Shown: positions 44,257 to 53,611 of the stretch, one piece after another | How the letters are laid out: every line of letters begins with the position of its first letter | How positions within the stretch are numbered: position 1 is the stretch's first letter | Source of the DNA: Ruminococcus flavefaciens | GTDB taxonomy: Bacteria; Bacillota; Clostridia; Oscillospirales; Ruminococcaceae | Direction: 5' to 3' | Length of the DNA stretch: 64,000 nt | Assembly (NCBI RefSeq): GCF_900143025.1 | Contig: NZ_FRCT01000004.1 | Span: forward strand, 1-64,000 | The notes under the pieces: generated by a model | The model's database searches: none | Seen by the model: only the letters and a program-made list of their open reading frames with translations | Told to the model about the DNA's origin: nothing | Program-made: the position numbers and the translations under genes

Positions 44257-44285
44257 ATTATACCACTAAACAATATTTTATGCAA
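44257..44285 (-). promoter_or_regulatory. Promoter of the AbiL-like operon
   Basis: Minus-strand TTGCAT (44280-44285), 17-base spacer, TATAAT (44257-44262), about 30 bases before the ATPase start. Confidence 0.75.
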
Positions 44286-44355
44286 GTATTTTTCATAAAA
44301 AATATGCACAATCTGCTTTTGCTTAATAATTGATACAAATCACTCCCTGTGTGTA

Positions 44356-44480
44356 AGAATCAGGCACTTCCGCACAGAGCGTAATATGTCACAGGAAGAA
44401 CTCGGAGATCTTCTTTGCAAAATTCTATTATTCTAACAGACACGTTATCAGCAATTTGGAGATCTTCTTGTGGATTATCT
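44356..44480 (+). pseudogene. XRE regulator remnant
   Basis: IRHFRTERNMSQEELGDLL, then after a frame break SNRHVISNLE, match the helix-turn-helix of an XRE regulator. Stops follow, and no C-terminus remains. The stretch to 44590 holds nothing else recognisable. Confidence 0.6.
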
Positions 44481-44590
44481 TGTGGATTTCCATAAGTTGA
44501 ATTCCACAAGTTGAGTCGTGCAAATGGTATTGTTATCAATATTGCATTATCCTTAAACTGAAACGCCTCTTCACCATATAAATAAAATTA

Positions 44591-44633
44591 CCCACTAAGC
44601 TGCTGCCAATCTTTTCGGCAGTCGCTCAGTGGG
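44591..44633 (-). terminator. Nested hairpin, minus-strand terminator
   Basis: CCCACT...AGTGGG encloses CTGCC...GGCAG. On the minus strand it is followed by AATTTTATTT; it lies 80 bases beyond the Rpn fragment. Confidence 0.6.
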
Positions 44634-44676
44634 CGGAGGTGGTTATTATTCCTATTTTTTCTCCTAAATCGCAGTT

Positions 44677-44709
44677 ATTCTCCTAAATTCATACCGTTTT
44701 TAGGAGAAT
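44677..44709. repeat. 11-bp inverted repeat with an additional direct copy
   Basis: ATTCTCCTAAA and TTTAGGAGAAT are perfect arms around an 11-base loop; a further TTCTCCTAAA lies at 44659-44668. Confidence 0.55.
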
Positions 44710-44715
44710 ATGGTG

Positions 44716-45057
44716 TTAGCCTGTGTAGTTCTCGCCAAGGGCAAGTTTAATCTGTTCTTCGGTGAAACCGTTCTTGCGCATAGTTTCAATAACAGTTGCA
44801 AAAGCGCTTGTTTCGCCTTCAACTCTGCCTCTTGCTTCACCCTCAGCAACACCTTCTTTTCTCGCAAAATTCAGTGCAGTTGCTTCATCGTGCAAGCGTT
44901 TCTCACGGCGGCGTGCTTCTTCACGAATCTGCTCGTCAGCACTCATCTCACGAAGAATTACAATAGTCTTCTGGATTTCCGGAATTGATGTACTCTGCTG
45001 AAGTGCCATAAAATCGCCCTCCGTTTCTGCATTGATCAGTGTGAGCCAATCTTCCAT
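44716..45057 (-). pseudogene. Rpn-family nuclease C-terminal fragment
   Basis: About 113 residues matching the C-terminal tail of Rpn/PD-(D/E)XK recombination-promoting nuclease family proteins: a MEDWLTLINAETEGDF stretch, a charged helix (SADEQIREEARRREKRLHDE) and the glycine-rich AEGEARGRVEGE segment with a final helix. The nuclease domain of about 200 residues is missing; the frame runs upstream into the end of the neighbouring gene. Read as a truncated gene. Confidence 0.7.
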
Positions 45058-45073
45058 TCGCTTATTTTCGGTT

Positions 45074-46075
45074 TTATTTAGTTTCCAGATCTTCCTTATC
45101 CAGTTTTATCATAGCCTGCTTCTGATAGAAAGCGACACCATATCGCAAAACCTGTGTATATCCAGTCAGCTTTAACGCATACTGATTATCTCTGAGCTGC
45201 TTGATCGCCTTATCGCAATCATTCCCCATGTCTTTTTCGCTCTCAGAATGCTTTGCTTCAATGATCATGCATCTGCGATTTCTCTTATCACGAAGGTCAA
45301 TATCCGGTCTGCCAAGTCCTCGTTCCTTATTGGAATCCACGGCATATCCACCGCGTCCTACAAATATTCCTGCAAGGAAAGTATGATAATAGTCCTCATG
45401 ATAATCATTATAGCTGATGGTGCTCCAAAGTAAATCAGAAAGAATTATACTTGCACGTTCTTCCTGTCCACTCCATAGTGCAGTCATCAAATCATGCAGT
45501 TCGGTTTCATCAACCGAAGCCTTAAACTGATCCACCACAGCAGTCTGGAAGATATCTGCAACTTCTTTGTTTGGAATACGCATTTCCTTTTGCTTTGAGG
45601 AAACCTGATCATGTCGAACCGGAGTCACATATCCTGTCATCAGCAGAACGCTCCACAGATTGCTCTCGGAATCATACGCCTGTTCATAGGTCAAAGCATC
45701 GGTAACCGTTTCTAAAATTGTGCCGCCATTCAGAAGAGCTTCAAACTTCTCCGATGGGTCACAGTTCGGCATCTCAAAAAATGCTTTGATATCACTGTTG
45801 CTGCTTGTGTTTTCCCAGTAGTTCTTGGGTTCCTTGTTTCTGTTGGTCGTTAGTGCTTTAATATAGTTTGAAACATCCCAAGGACAGTACATTTCCGTGT
45901 TTCCGAACAAATATCCATCATACCATTCCTTGACAATCCCAATTTTATCCGAAAGCTCATAATCAGCAAGGAATTTCTCCACTTCAACCTGTGTAAAACC
46001 AAAATATTGTGAAAACTCCTCATCCATTACAGAATATGATGCAAAATTGTTCACACCGGTAAAGATCCTTTCCAA
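45074..46075 (-). pseudogene. AAA-ATPase-like/DUF1703 protein lacking its ATPase domain
   Basis: C-terminal part (333 of about 530 usual residues) of the AAA-ATPase-like DUF1703 family. It starts at a TTG within MERIFTGVNNFASYSV, which in intact proteins follows the ATPase core. The PD-(D/E)XK nuclease part is complete: GRPDIDL, then CMIIEAKHS with the E-x-K pair, and QLRDNQYALKL. The P-loop half is missing, with unrelated sequence upstream, so it is a deletion remnant even though the remaining frame is intact. Function of the family is unknown, mobile-element linked. Confidence 0.75.
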
Positions 46076-46129
46076 TAGGATAATTCACTACATGTTCTAA
46101 GCACTTGTCATCACCATTTGTGTGTAAAA

Positions 46130-46405
46130 TTACTTTAAGCGTCTCCATAAACTTGCAACCTCCTCATATGTTTGTATTGCTTCTGGCGGCATATCTGGCT
46201 TCAGATTGCCATACTTTTGGTTCTTTGCATTCTCCAGTTCACCCATAAGTGATGGAGTAAGCGGAACTGGATAATGTTTGATTCGGTATAACGCCTCCTC
46301 AGAACGTGTTCTGTTGTTTTCCTTTGCTGTATCCTCGAGATCCTTTATCACAGATTTAGGAACTCTGAATGACAGCATTTTGCTTTCTTCTTTATGATCT
46401 TTCAT
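46130..46405 (-). CDS. Ribbon-helix-helix-like small protein
   Basis: Protein of 91 residues. The N-terminal MLSFRVPKSVIKDLEDTAKE resembles a CopG/Arc ribbon-helix-helix: a beta strand with alternating residues then two helices (NRTRSEEALYRIKH). The C-terminal half (LTPSLMGELENAKN, PEAIQTYEEVASLW) is a charged helical tail. It has GGAGG 8 bases upstream. Such proteins act as antitoxins or local repressors; no toxin partner is intact here, since the downstream genes are broken. Confidence 0.6.
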   Translation of the reverse strand: MKDHKEESKMLSFRVPKSVIKDLEDTAKENNRTRSEEALYRIKHYPVPLTPSLMGELENAKNQKYGNLKPDMPPEAIQTYEEVASLWRRLK

Positions 46406-46556
46406 ACAGATCCCTCCTATACTAAATATTAATCCTGTATTTAGTTCATGTACTTGTAAACCCGTAATCAGTATATATGATTAAATATATTAATCACAGG
46501 ATATAAGTATAGAACGTTTGTATTACAGAATTTACTATATAGTACTTTTTTCAAAT

Positions 46557-46582
46557 AAAAAAACCTCCCGATTATTCGGGAG
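46557..46582 (-). terminator. Terminator of the DUF1848 gene
   Basis: CTCCCGAATAATCGGGAG followed by GTTTTTTT on the minus strand, 14 bases after the gene. Confidence 0.88.
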
Positions 46583-46596
46583 TAAAATAACAATAT

Positions 46597-47523
46597 TCAG
46601 AAAAAAGTTAACTGGTTATCGATCCAGCTTACCTGCTCCGCCTGATGTATCACTTCCCCATCGTGTAAAGTTCCTACAAGAAACGGAGAAGCCGGATCGT
46701 GTAAGCTCATGTTCCGTCTTACGTTATTTCTGTTAGAGTTGGCGTAGCAGTAACGGCAAAGATGAGCACAAGTATCGTAAGCGCCTATATCAGTACCAAG
46801 AATGCAGCTGCATTCCGAACGCAGGGATCTCTTTTTGGGTACATTCAGAGAACAGCCAATTGCAGCCTCAAATGTCTCTTTCGTCATGCAGCCGTTACAG
46901 TCCACGCCGTATGGTTCAAGGTCGTTTCCCTCAGCACAGACTTTTATCGTGATGCCGTAACGCTTACCGATATCTGCAAAAGCTTTTCCGATAGCTATAC
47001 GCTCCTGCGGAGTCACAGTCCTGACTTGCGGAAAGTTGCGAAGAACCTTTTCATACATATCGATGAAGCTGATAACGCATACTGTAGTATAACCTGAAAG
47101 AGTTCTGCACATCTCCTCGAAGTCGGATATGTGGCGTTCTACAGTATATGTACTGTCAACAAATATCGGATCATACCTCCAGCCGATACAGTTGACTCCT
47201 ACAGCTTTCGACAGCGTAATAAAGTCCTGCATAACCTTTTCTTTCGGCGGAACGTTAGGCTCAATGTCATTGCCATAGGAAGTTATTGTCACGAACCAAT
47301 ACTGATTGAAACGACTGAGCTCGTCAAGGTGTTTCAGCATTGGGGCGGGATTCTTAGTGCAGAAAGATATACAGTCCACAACATCAGGATCAAGCTCATA
47401 TCGGGTTATCCAGTCCTGACGATAGGGATTCCGCACAAGAACATATCCTGCCCTGATCCTGTTCATGAACCATTCAGAGTAAAATGCGGGGATATCAGTT
47501 CTCATTCCTGTGTTTAGTATCAT
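46597..47523 (-). CDS. DUF1848 protein (Cys-rich, possible radical-SAM-like)
   Basis: Protein of 308 residues of the DUF1848 family. It opens with TGMRTDIPAFYSEWFMNRI and ends with a conserved cysteine cluster (CSCILGTDIGAYDTCAHLCRYCYAN), which looks like a binding site for an iron-sulfur cluster; further family stretches are CISFCTKNPAPML and WRYDPIFVD. Members are widespread in anaerobes, function unknown, and resemble spore photoproduct lyase-like radical SAM folds. AAGGAG precedes the ATG by 5 bases, and a hairpin (CAGCTGCA with TGCAGCTG) lies in the leader at 47540-47566. Confidence 0.85.
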   Translation of the reverse strand: MILNTGMRTDIPAFYSEWFMNRIRAGYVLVRNPYRQDWITRYELDPDVVDCISFCTKNPAPMLKHLDELSRFNQYWFVTITSYGNDIEPNVPPKEKVMQDFITLSKAVGVNCIGWRYDPIFVDSTYTVERHISDFEEMCRTLSGYTTVCVISFIDMYEKVLRNFPQVRTVTPQERIAIGKAFADIGKRYGITIKVCAEGNDLEPYGVDCNGCMTKETFEAAIGCSLNVPKKRSLRSECSCILGTDIGAYDTCAHLCRYCYANSNRNNVRRNMSLHDPASPFLVGTLHDGEVIHQAEQVSWIDNQLTFF

Positions 47524-47620
47524 AATTCTCCTTATTCTCTCAGCTGCATCATTAACGGTGCAGCTGCTTTTATAATATCATACCGTCCCGTAATGGGACG
47601 GTAATAAGATAATAGAAATA

Positions 47621-49290
47621 TTATTCAAACAGCTTTTCAAAATCCAAAATGCTCTCATTATCAGTGAGGCTCATCATGATAATGCACATAAGCTCATCAT
47701 CGATCTTTCTTGCAAAGTAATGAAATTCAGTATTACCGTGATAATCGATAACAGCCTTTGCACAGATATATTCTTTGTCTCCGAGAGTGGCTTTACTTAT
47801 GTCTCTGCTTATTATTGACCAGCCATCCTGATCATTTTCACCTGCACGAGCCAGTAGATCAATATAATCATTAAGGTATTCTTCCTCGGTATAGTCGCTG
47901 TCATCCGGAACAGCAAGATTTGTATTCAGAAAATCAATTTCTATTGCATTTCCGCTGCCGTTTCCGTCATAGAATAAGCTGTCGCATTTTTTAGCAGATT
48001 CGATCCTTTTGTTTTCTTCTTCAAAGCCTGACATAGCCGACCCGAGATCACTGCTTCCATGTACGATCCTTCGGGTAAAGTCATTTTTATGCCTGCGTAT
48101 TCATTGACATACACCCCGTTATTTACAGTACCCTCGGTATAGCCTGTGTCTTTCAAAGGCTCTGCAATATCGGCATTGTTCTGAACCGTATCTTCTGTAC
48201 GTTTTAGTGTTATCAGATAGACATATCCGAATTTCTCGGATTCAAATATCTTGTTATTTGCCGAGCAGGTCAGCGATGAACCATCATGAGAGTAGCCGTT
48301 CTTATCTCTGTAAAGTCCGCAGCAGTAACCATCATCATCATTAAGCAATGTTTCCATTGATTGCTTATTAAGCAACTTTCCTCCGAAAAGGGCACGGTCA
48401 AATGCCACCATATCTGAAATGCAGGAATGTATACCACCGTCGCCTCTGGAGTTATTAGGACAGGCAGGGTATCCGTTTTCATCAGTGAAGCCGTAAGAAG
48501 CCTGTTCTTCATAATTTACAGGAACATATGTCATATCATCTTTGGCCATTGATGTGGTCTTTTTCATGCCGCATTTATCAAATATATTCTTTTGAACGTA
48601 ATCACAGTACTTCATACCTGTTACCTGCTCAATAATAAATGCCAGCAGGCGGTAATTCGTATTGCTGTAACTGAATTGAGTACCTGGCTCAAACAGCAAT
48701 GGTGCATTATACAATGCCTTCAGGAATTGCTCATCAGTAGTTCTGTCCTGAAGAATATCGCTAAGCTGCTTATTTGCTGCTTCCGCACCCGAAATATTCC
48801 AGAATGGATCGGGATTGTTTATGTAATCTGAAATACCTGTTCTCATATGCAGAAGGTTATATATCGTAATGTCTTTTCCGGTTTCATACTCTGGGAAATA
48901 TTTGTCAAGAGTATCATCTATGCTTAACTTGCCACTCTCTGCAAGCTGCAATATACATACTGCGGTGAAAGTTTTGCTTGCGGAAGCAATGTCAAATACA
49001 GTGTCCTGAGATACAGGAGTTTTACCGTCTTTTTCAGTGGCGTTTCCGCAATACAAATATACAATATCATCATCTGTAGCAACTACCATAGCACCGTTGC
49101 ATTTATTTGTACCATATTTTTCAAGCAGCTCGGAATATTTATCTTCCTTATTTGACCATGATCTCACGGATTCTGAAAGCTTTATGCCTGAAATGGTATT
49201 AGCTGAATTCTTATTTCCGCATGATGCTGTCGGAAGAAGCATTGTTGCAGCTGTTAATAAAGATATTATTTTTGAAATCTTATTGGACAT
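47621..49290 (-). pseudogene. Serine hydrolase lipoprotein, interrupted by a frameshift
   Basis: Beta-lactamase/penicillin-binding-protein-like serine hydrolase exported as a lipoprotein (lipobox PTASC). Catalytic motifs are ASASKTFTAV (SxxK) and YSNTNYRLL (YxN), with a late HDGSS replacing the usual HTG. The hydrolase part is intact to about residue 385. The frame then breaks near 48040: the original frame goes on for 35 nonsense codons (to 47941), while the true C-terminal domain (from SSDLGSAMSGFEEENKR, with IDFLNTNLAVPDDSDYTEEE) continues in the overlapping frame to 47621. A single-base change would restore one protein of about 550 residues. The hydrolase domain alone may still function. 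Confidence 0.8.
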
Positions 49291-49317
49291 CGTTGATACA
49301 CCTCCGATTTTTCCCTA

Positions 49318-49346
49318 ATTATAGCATTGAAACAAAAAACTGTCAA
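49318..49346 (-). promoter_or_regulatory. Promoter of the serine hydrolase gene
   Basis: Minus-strand TTGACA (49341-49346), 17-base spacer, TATAAT (49318-49323), a full consensus, 30 bases before the start. Confidence 0.85.
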
Positions 49347-49458
49347 GCAATGTCGATAGCGCATTTGAAATTCCTGTTATTTGGATTTTCTATATGTATA
49401 TTATTATAATGACAGAAGCTTTTGTCACCAAAATATTATTAGAAAGGAGAAATAAGCC

Positions 49459-49743
49459 ATGTTCAATAACGAACGCTATCTGACCTATAGCGTAGACAGC
49501 ACTATCCCTTTGGAGCTGCAATTGTTCCTGTGGGAGTGCGTTGACCGTATGCCTGCTCCGAAGGACTACTTACAGGTATTTGAGCTGAGTCCGTCGGGTT
49601 CTATGCAATGTATAACACACAGCTCGGAAGAACCAGAATATCGAAAGGTGTACATGATACCGTCAGATGCACCTATAACAGAAAAGATGTATATCATTGA
49701 TGACGGTGACCATAGCACTATGCTCTTATCAAGCGAATATTAA
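49459..49743 (+). CDS. DUF960-family protein
   Basis: Small soluble protein of 94 residues matching DUF960 (RYLTYSVDSTIPLELQLFLW, then YLQVFELS, ending MYIIDDGDHSTMLL). DUF960 genes are common on conjugative and mobilizable elements of Firmicutes; role unknown. AGAAAGGAG precedes the ATG. It marks the left side of the decayed mobile element here. Confidence 0.75.
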   Translation: MFNNERYLTYSVDSTIPLELQLFLWECVDRMPAPKDYLQVFELSPSGSMQCITHSSEEPEYRKVYMIPSDAPITEKMYIIDDGDHSTMLLSSEY

Positions 49744-49800
49744 AACTAATGTCAGCCATTCGTGGGCTGGCTCTTTTCATTTTTCGGAGGTTTAAAACAA

Positions 49801-50369
49801 TGGAAGAAAACAATAACGTCCTGTATTGCTCACACTGCGGCGCTGTCATAGGTGAAGATGAGGATTATGAAACAATAAACGGTGAAGTTGTCTGCTCAGA
49901 CTGTGTTGAAAATCATACTACTACCTATGACCGCTGCGGCTCTGTTATCTGGACAAATGATAGAGCTACGGTGACGAGTACACCAACTTATGTTCATCAT
50001 GTTATCACAACCACTACACTCGCTGCTCATGCTGCGATGCTTTGCTCCATGAAGACGATGCTTATCATCTTGACGGATACGATTATTGCAGTGAGTGTTA
50101 TCACGATGAAGTGGACAAATGCCGCTCCATACATGACTACGGCTACAAGCCCGAGCCGATATTTTACGGCGACAGTCAGCGCTACTTCGGCGTTGAGCTT
50201 GAAATAGACGTGGGTCAACGCCGATGAGATACTTGCTATTGCCAATAAGGATAACGAGCATATCTACATCAAAGGTGACGGTTCTCTTGATGACGGCATG
50301 GAGATAGTAACTCATCCCATGAGTCTTGAGTTTCATAAGAAATACTGTTTGGAAGAGATAATACCATAG
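49801..50369 (+). pseudogene. Amidoligase-like gene with zinc-ribbon N-terminus, frameshifted
   Basis: The first frame encodes a zinc-ribbon region (YCSHCGAVIGEDEDYETING, VVCSDCV) and breaks after about 70 codons. Other frames carry on: LLHEDDAYHLDGYDYCSECYH, then YFGVELEIDVG, then ADEILAIANKDNEHIYIKGD with GSLDDGMEIVTHPM, which is the start of the amidoligase fold. At least three frameshifts are needed, and the C-terminal half is missing, with an integrase fragment joined directly behind. Amidoligases form amide bonds and are often on mobile elements. Dead gene. Confidence 0.8.
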
Positions 50370-50370
50370 G

Positions 50371-50863
50371 CGGATACAAACTTTGTGATCTAAACACTTC
50401 TACTATGCAGGTGTTTTTTAACGAGAAATTAAAAAACAGTAAATTAAACGGTTCTGGTGGGCTGAGTCCCCAAACAATAAAAAATATGCATGACATGATA
50501 CACAGAGCGTTAAATAAAGCTGTTCATCTTGAAATGATCACTAAAAACCCTACTGACTTCGTTACCCTTCCAAAACGTAAAAAGAGTGAAATGAGGTATC
50601 TTACTCTTGATGAGCAAAAGTTACTGCAAGATGCCTTGAAGGGAGAACGCCTTGAAATGCCTGTACTTCTTGCACTTTATACCGGAATGAGGCAAGGCGA
50701 AATGTTTGGTTTGAAATGGGCATATGTTCACCTTGAGTCTAAAGATCATGCATGGCTAAAAGTAGTACAAGCCGTAAACAGATTCAGTGACAGAACAGGA
50801 GAATACTCACAAAAGACGTTTTTAGGGTTATGTGATCCCAAAACACCTCATTCTATCAGATGA
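50371..50863 (+). pseudogene. Tyrosine recombinase fragment
   Basis: Middle part of a phage/transposon integrase. The core-binding domain (IGGYKLCDLNTSTMQVFF, KNMHDMIHRALNKAVHLEMI) and the beginning of the catalytic domain with the first active Arg (LYTGMRQGEMFGLKW) remain. It ends at TPHSIR, before the HxxR and Tyr boxes, so it cannot recombine. It starts at the amidoligase junction without N-terminal arm-binding domain. A Tn916-like integrase of a mobilizable element is the likely origin. Confidence 0.85.
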
Positions 50864-50880
50864 TAAAGGAGGGCGTTCAT

Positions 50881-51213
50881 ATGAAACGCAGTGAAAATGT
50901 ACAGTTTAAGGCAACACCTGAAGAAAAGCAGATTATGCTTGACAATTCAGCTAAAGCCAACACAGATCTTAGTAAATACCTGAGAACAATAGCAACTGAA
51001 GAAGGTAAGGTCATATTCCTCGACAAGGGAGGATACATTCCTCGCAACCTCATAGAAATAAATGACAAGATTAACGCGGCATTAAGAAACGGAAAAATAT
51101 CAGATGCTCTTGGCCACGAGCTGATTGCAGGAATAAAGGATATCATGACAAAATTTGTTGAAATATCGCAGCAACTAACAATCATCAACAATGCCGATGA
51201 GGAGGAAGATTAA
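50881..51213 (+). CDS. MobC-like relaxosome accessory protein
   Basis: Small DNA-binding protein of 110 residues of the MobC type: N-terminal ribbon-helix-helix start (NVQFKATPEEKQIMLDNSA), YLRTIATEE, and a C-terminal GNGK-like helix (INDKINAALRNGKISDALG). MobC assists the relaxase at the origin of transfer. AAAGGAGGG precedes the ATG at 50881. Its TAA shares one base with the relaxase ATG (TAATG), the classic mobC-relaxase arrangement. Confidence 0.8.
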   Translation: MKRSENVQFKATPEEKQIMLDNSAKANTDLSKYLRTIATEEGKVIFLDKGGYIPRNLIEINDKINAALRNGKISDALGHELIAGIKDIMTKFVEISQQLTIINNADEEED

Positions 51214-51674
51214 TGTCATTACTCATTGCTCGTCAAGGGGACAATCGTACCATCAACGACTTCAAATCTATGTATGACTACGCAACTGACCCTTTCAAGA
51301 CTAAGAATAAGCATTTTGTATATGCGTTTGAATCGATCACAGATGATCCGTTTGCCGAAATGGTTGCTTTAAAGAACATTTTTGGCAAGACAAGCGGTCG
51401 ACAGTATACTCAAATGATACTGTCACCTACTCCAGTCGGAAATGACATTTCAGATGAGAAATTTTTCGAAGTGGTTAAAGAAATAGCTGTTCCCATTTAC
51501 GAGGATGGTTTCCATTGCACAGTATCTATGCATTTTGATACCGGTAAAAGGCACTTTCACATACTCCGTAATTGTGTTTCATTCGTTGATGGACACAAAT
51601 TTTCACAGAGCATAAGCCAGCTAAACCGCTTTAAACTTTATGTCAATAAAGCACTGTCAGGCAGGATAATGTAA
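51213..51674 (+). CDS. Relaxase / mobilization protein, N-terminal part
   Basis: N-terminal part of a MobA/VirD2-like relaxase: it begins MSLLIARQGDNRTINDF, has QMILSPTPVGNDISDE, and the metal-binding HFH (GKRHFHILRN) expected to hold Mn/Mg at the nick site. Only about 150 residues remain where related relaxases have 300-500; the frame ends in a stop without C-terminal helicase or linker region. It is translationally coupled to the MobC-like gene. It may be nicking-competent or a truncated remnant; the surroundings favour decay. Confidence 0.7.
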   Translation: MSLLIARQGDNRTINDFKSMYDYATDPFKTKNKHFVYAFESITDDPFAEMVALKNIFGKTSGRQYTQMILSPTPVGNDISDEKFFEVVKEIAVPIYEDGFHCTVSMHFDTGKRHFHILRNCVSFVDGHKFSQSISQLNRFKLYVNKALSGRIM

Positions 51675-51948
51675 CGTCATGACATTCTATTATAAATATA
51701 ACACATTCTCATTAATTATATATCATTTTTTTGTAAACAAATTTCTTTATCAACAAGCTTTTTCATAACCTTGTCTCATTTCCTATAAGCTATATATGAA
51801 AGCTATTACTGTATCAAAGGCGTTTCTGCAGCCGAAAATCATCTAAGGGAACAAAGATCATCAGCGGCTTCAGATGTTGACAAGTTTAATAATATATTTT
51901 ATAATATATACATATTTGATGTAAAATATCAAAAATTAATATCATGTC
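51675..51948. other. Intergenic stretch, possible decayed coding sequence
   Basis: AT-rich sequence. A plus-strand frame near 51791-51890 (SYYCIKGVSAAENHLREQ) looks coding but lacks a start and family assignment; nothing else recognisable. Confidence 0.35.
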
Positions 51949-52143
51949 CGTTGTGAAGCAAAGGCAGTCACAAAAGAAACAGGAGATTATGATATCAAGG
52001 CAGGCAATACTGCCACTAAGTCGCTTAACAAGTTTATCGAGGAATTCAAGCCTTCTGTTGCTTATAAGCTTATCAGGAGTAATACCGGTATGAATCAAAC
52101 AAAACTGACTCCGCTTGAATTGCGAAGCCAGTTCATTTCTTAA
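51949..52143 (+). pseudogene. C-terminal tail of a DUF4143-type ATPase
   Basis: About 64 codons (CEAKAVTKETGDYDIKAGNT, KSLNKFIEEFKPSVAYKLIR) match the end of DUF4143/AAA_14-type ATP-binding proteins, where a PD-(D/E)XK-like EAKA strand and the KSLNKFxxxFKPxxAY helix are conserved. The front of the gene is gone. Confidence 0.65.
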
Positions 52144-52168
52144 TTCAATTTACCATAGGGGCTTTTTG

Positions 52169-53611
52169 TTATTTTCTTCTCTTCTTGAATGATACGAATG
52201 CAAGTACAGATGCAGCTAAACCAGCCGAAACAAGTCCTGCACTGCCTTTATCTCCTGTCTCGGGAGAGTTGCTTTTTGTAGTAGTTGTTTTCGTTGTGGT
52301 CGTAGCTTTTGCTGTAGTTTTAGCGGCTTTCTGGGTAGTTTCCGCATCAAGCGCAACAAATTTGATATTATGATCATTAGCGTGTTTTTCGGCTTCAGAG
52401 CCCTTATATCCATAGATAGTCAGATTCTGATTATGACCCTCAAATGCACTGTCAACGATAGTTACTGTATTTTTGGGAATGACTATTTTAGTCAGGTTTG
52501 TGCAGTCCCCAAATGCACCTTCAAGGATCACTGTCAGATTTTGAGGAATGACTATTTCAGCAAGGCTAGTGCAGCCATTAAAGGCATTAAATGAAATCTC
52601 ATTGATATTATCAGGAAGGGTTATTGATGTCAGACTTGTACAGCCTGCAAAAGTTTCCGGAAAAACTACCTGAAAACTATCAGGAAGCGTTACTGAAGTC
52701 AGGCTCACACAACCTTTAAAAGTAGCGTAGCCTAATTGTATCCCTTCAGGAAGCGTTACAGAAGTCAGTTCCTGACAATCCCAGAAAGCATAATGTCCCA
52801 TGTTTTTAACTGAGTTCGGGATATTTACCGAGGTAAGATTGATGCATTTTTCAAAAGCGTTATTTTCTATGGATTCAACAGTATCGGGGAGCGTTACAGA
52901 GGTCAGATTTATACAGTTTGCAAAAGCATCGCCGCCGATACATTTGATACCGTCAGGAATAACTATTGATGTGTTGTCAGGCATTGATCCTTTATATTTA
53001 TATACTGTCTTTCCTGTGATGAGCATTCCGTCAGGCTGATCGTCGTACCACTTGGTATTTGCAAACGCATCAGGCATAACATATTCCAGATTTTGGGGAA
53101 TATTGATAGACTCTAATGCAGTACAGTTTTTAAAAGCCTTATAATCGATGTACTCAATGCTGTCAGGCAGCGTAACTGATTTTAAGCTGCTGCAATCCAT
53201 GAAAAGGCTGTTTGATATCTCTTTAACGTCGTTGGGAATGGTTATTGACGTTAAGCCTGTACACTTCTCAAAAGCCGACATTGAAATTGTTGTTATACCG
53301 TCAGGTATAGTGACCGAAGTTACATCAGCACGATTATAGAACGCCGAGCCTGATATTCCGTTAACTTTTTTGCCGTAGATCTCCGAAGGGATAACAACTG
53401 CTTCGGCAGTACCTGTATACCTGCGGATAAAGGTATCACCATTTTCATCAACAGTATACTCAAATGATGTTTTTTCATCAACTTCATATGTTCCGAGTTC
53501 AACGATCTCAACTGCTGTAATTGCTGAGCATCTGTCATTAACAGTATTATTCAGCATACAACATGAACCAACGATTGCAAGTGACATAATAAATGATATT
53601 CCTTTTTTCAT
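52169..53611 (-). CDS. BspA-type leucine-rich repeat surface protein with SPETG sorting signal
   Basis: Cell-surface protein of 480 residues: signal peptide (residues 1-~30), then about 12 BspA-like LRR_5 repeats of ~23 residues (for example VTLPDGITTISMSAFEKCTG-like units) to about residue 400, a Thr/Lys-rich linker, and a C-terminal sorting signal SPETGDKG, hydrophobic helix and KKRRK. The LPxTG-type motif reads SPETG, a variant used by clostridial sortases. BspA-like proteins bind host or plant surfaces. No nearby sortase is seen. The region behind it to 54107 holds only short fragments. Confidence 0.88.
   Translation of the reverse strand: MKKGISFIMSLAIVGSCCMLNNTVNDRCSAITAVEIVELGTYEVDEKTSFEYTVDENGDTFIRRYTGTAEAVVIPSEIYGKKVNGISGSAFYNRADVTSVTIPDGITTISMSAFEKCTGLTSITIPNDVKEISNSLFMDCSSLKSVTLPDSIEYIDYKAFKNCTALESINIPQNLEYVMPDAFANTKWYDDQPDGMLITGKTVYKYKGSMPDNTSIVIPDGIKCIGGDAFANCINLTSVTLPDTVESIENNAFEKCINLTSVNIPNSVKNMGHYAFWDCQELTSVTLPEGIQLGYATFKGCVSLTSVTLPDSFQVVFPETFAGCTSLTSITLPDNINEISFNAFNGCTSLAEIVIPQNLTVILEGAFGDCTNLTKIVIPKNTVTIVDSAFEGHNQNLTIYGYKGSEAEKHANDHNIKFVALDAETTQKAAKTTAKATTTTKTTTTKSNSPETGDKGSAGLVSAGLAASVLAFVSFKKRRK

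Noticed and set aside
44680..44709. Terminator for the plus strand at the TTCTCCTAAA inverted repeat
   Set aside because: No T tract follows in either direction and no plus-strand gene ends there; it is listed only as an inverted repeat.
49749..50207. A single 152-codon gene starting at 49749
   Set aside because: Homology begins at the ATG at 49801 and breaks after about 70 codons; the later residues are a shifted frame of the amidoligase remnant.
52185..53339. Several plus-strand frames of 60-80 codons over the LRR gene
   Set aside because: Periodic shadows of the repeat codons on the opposite strand.
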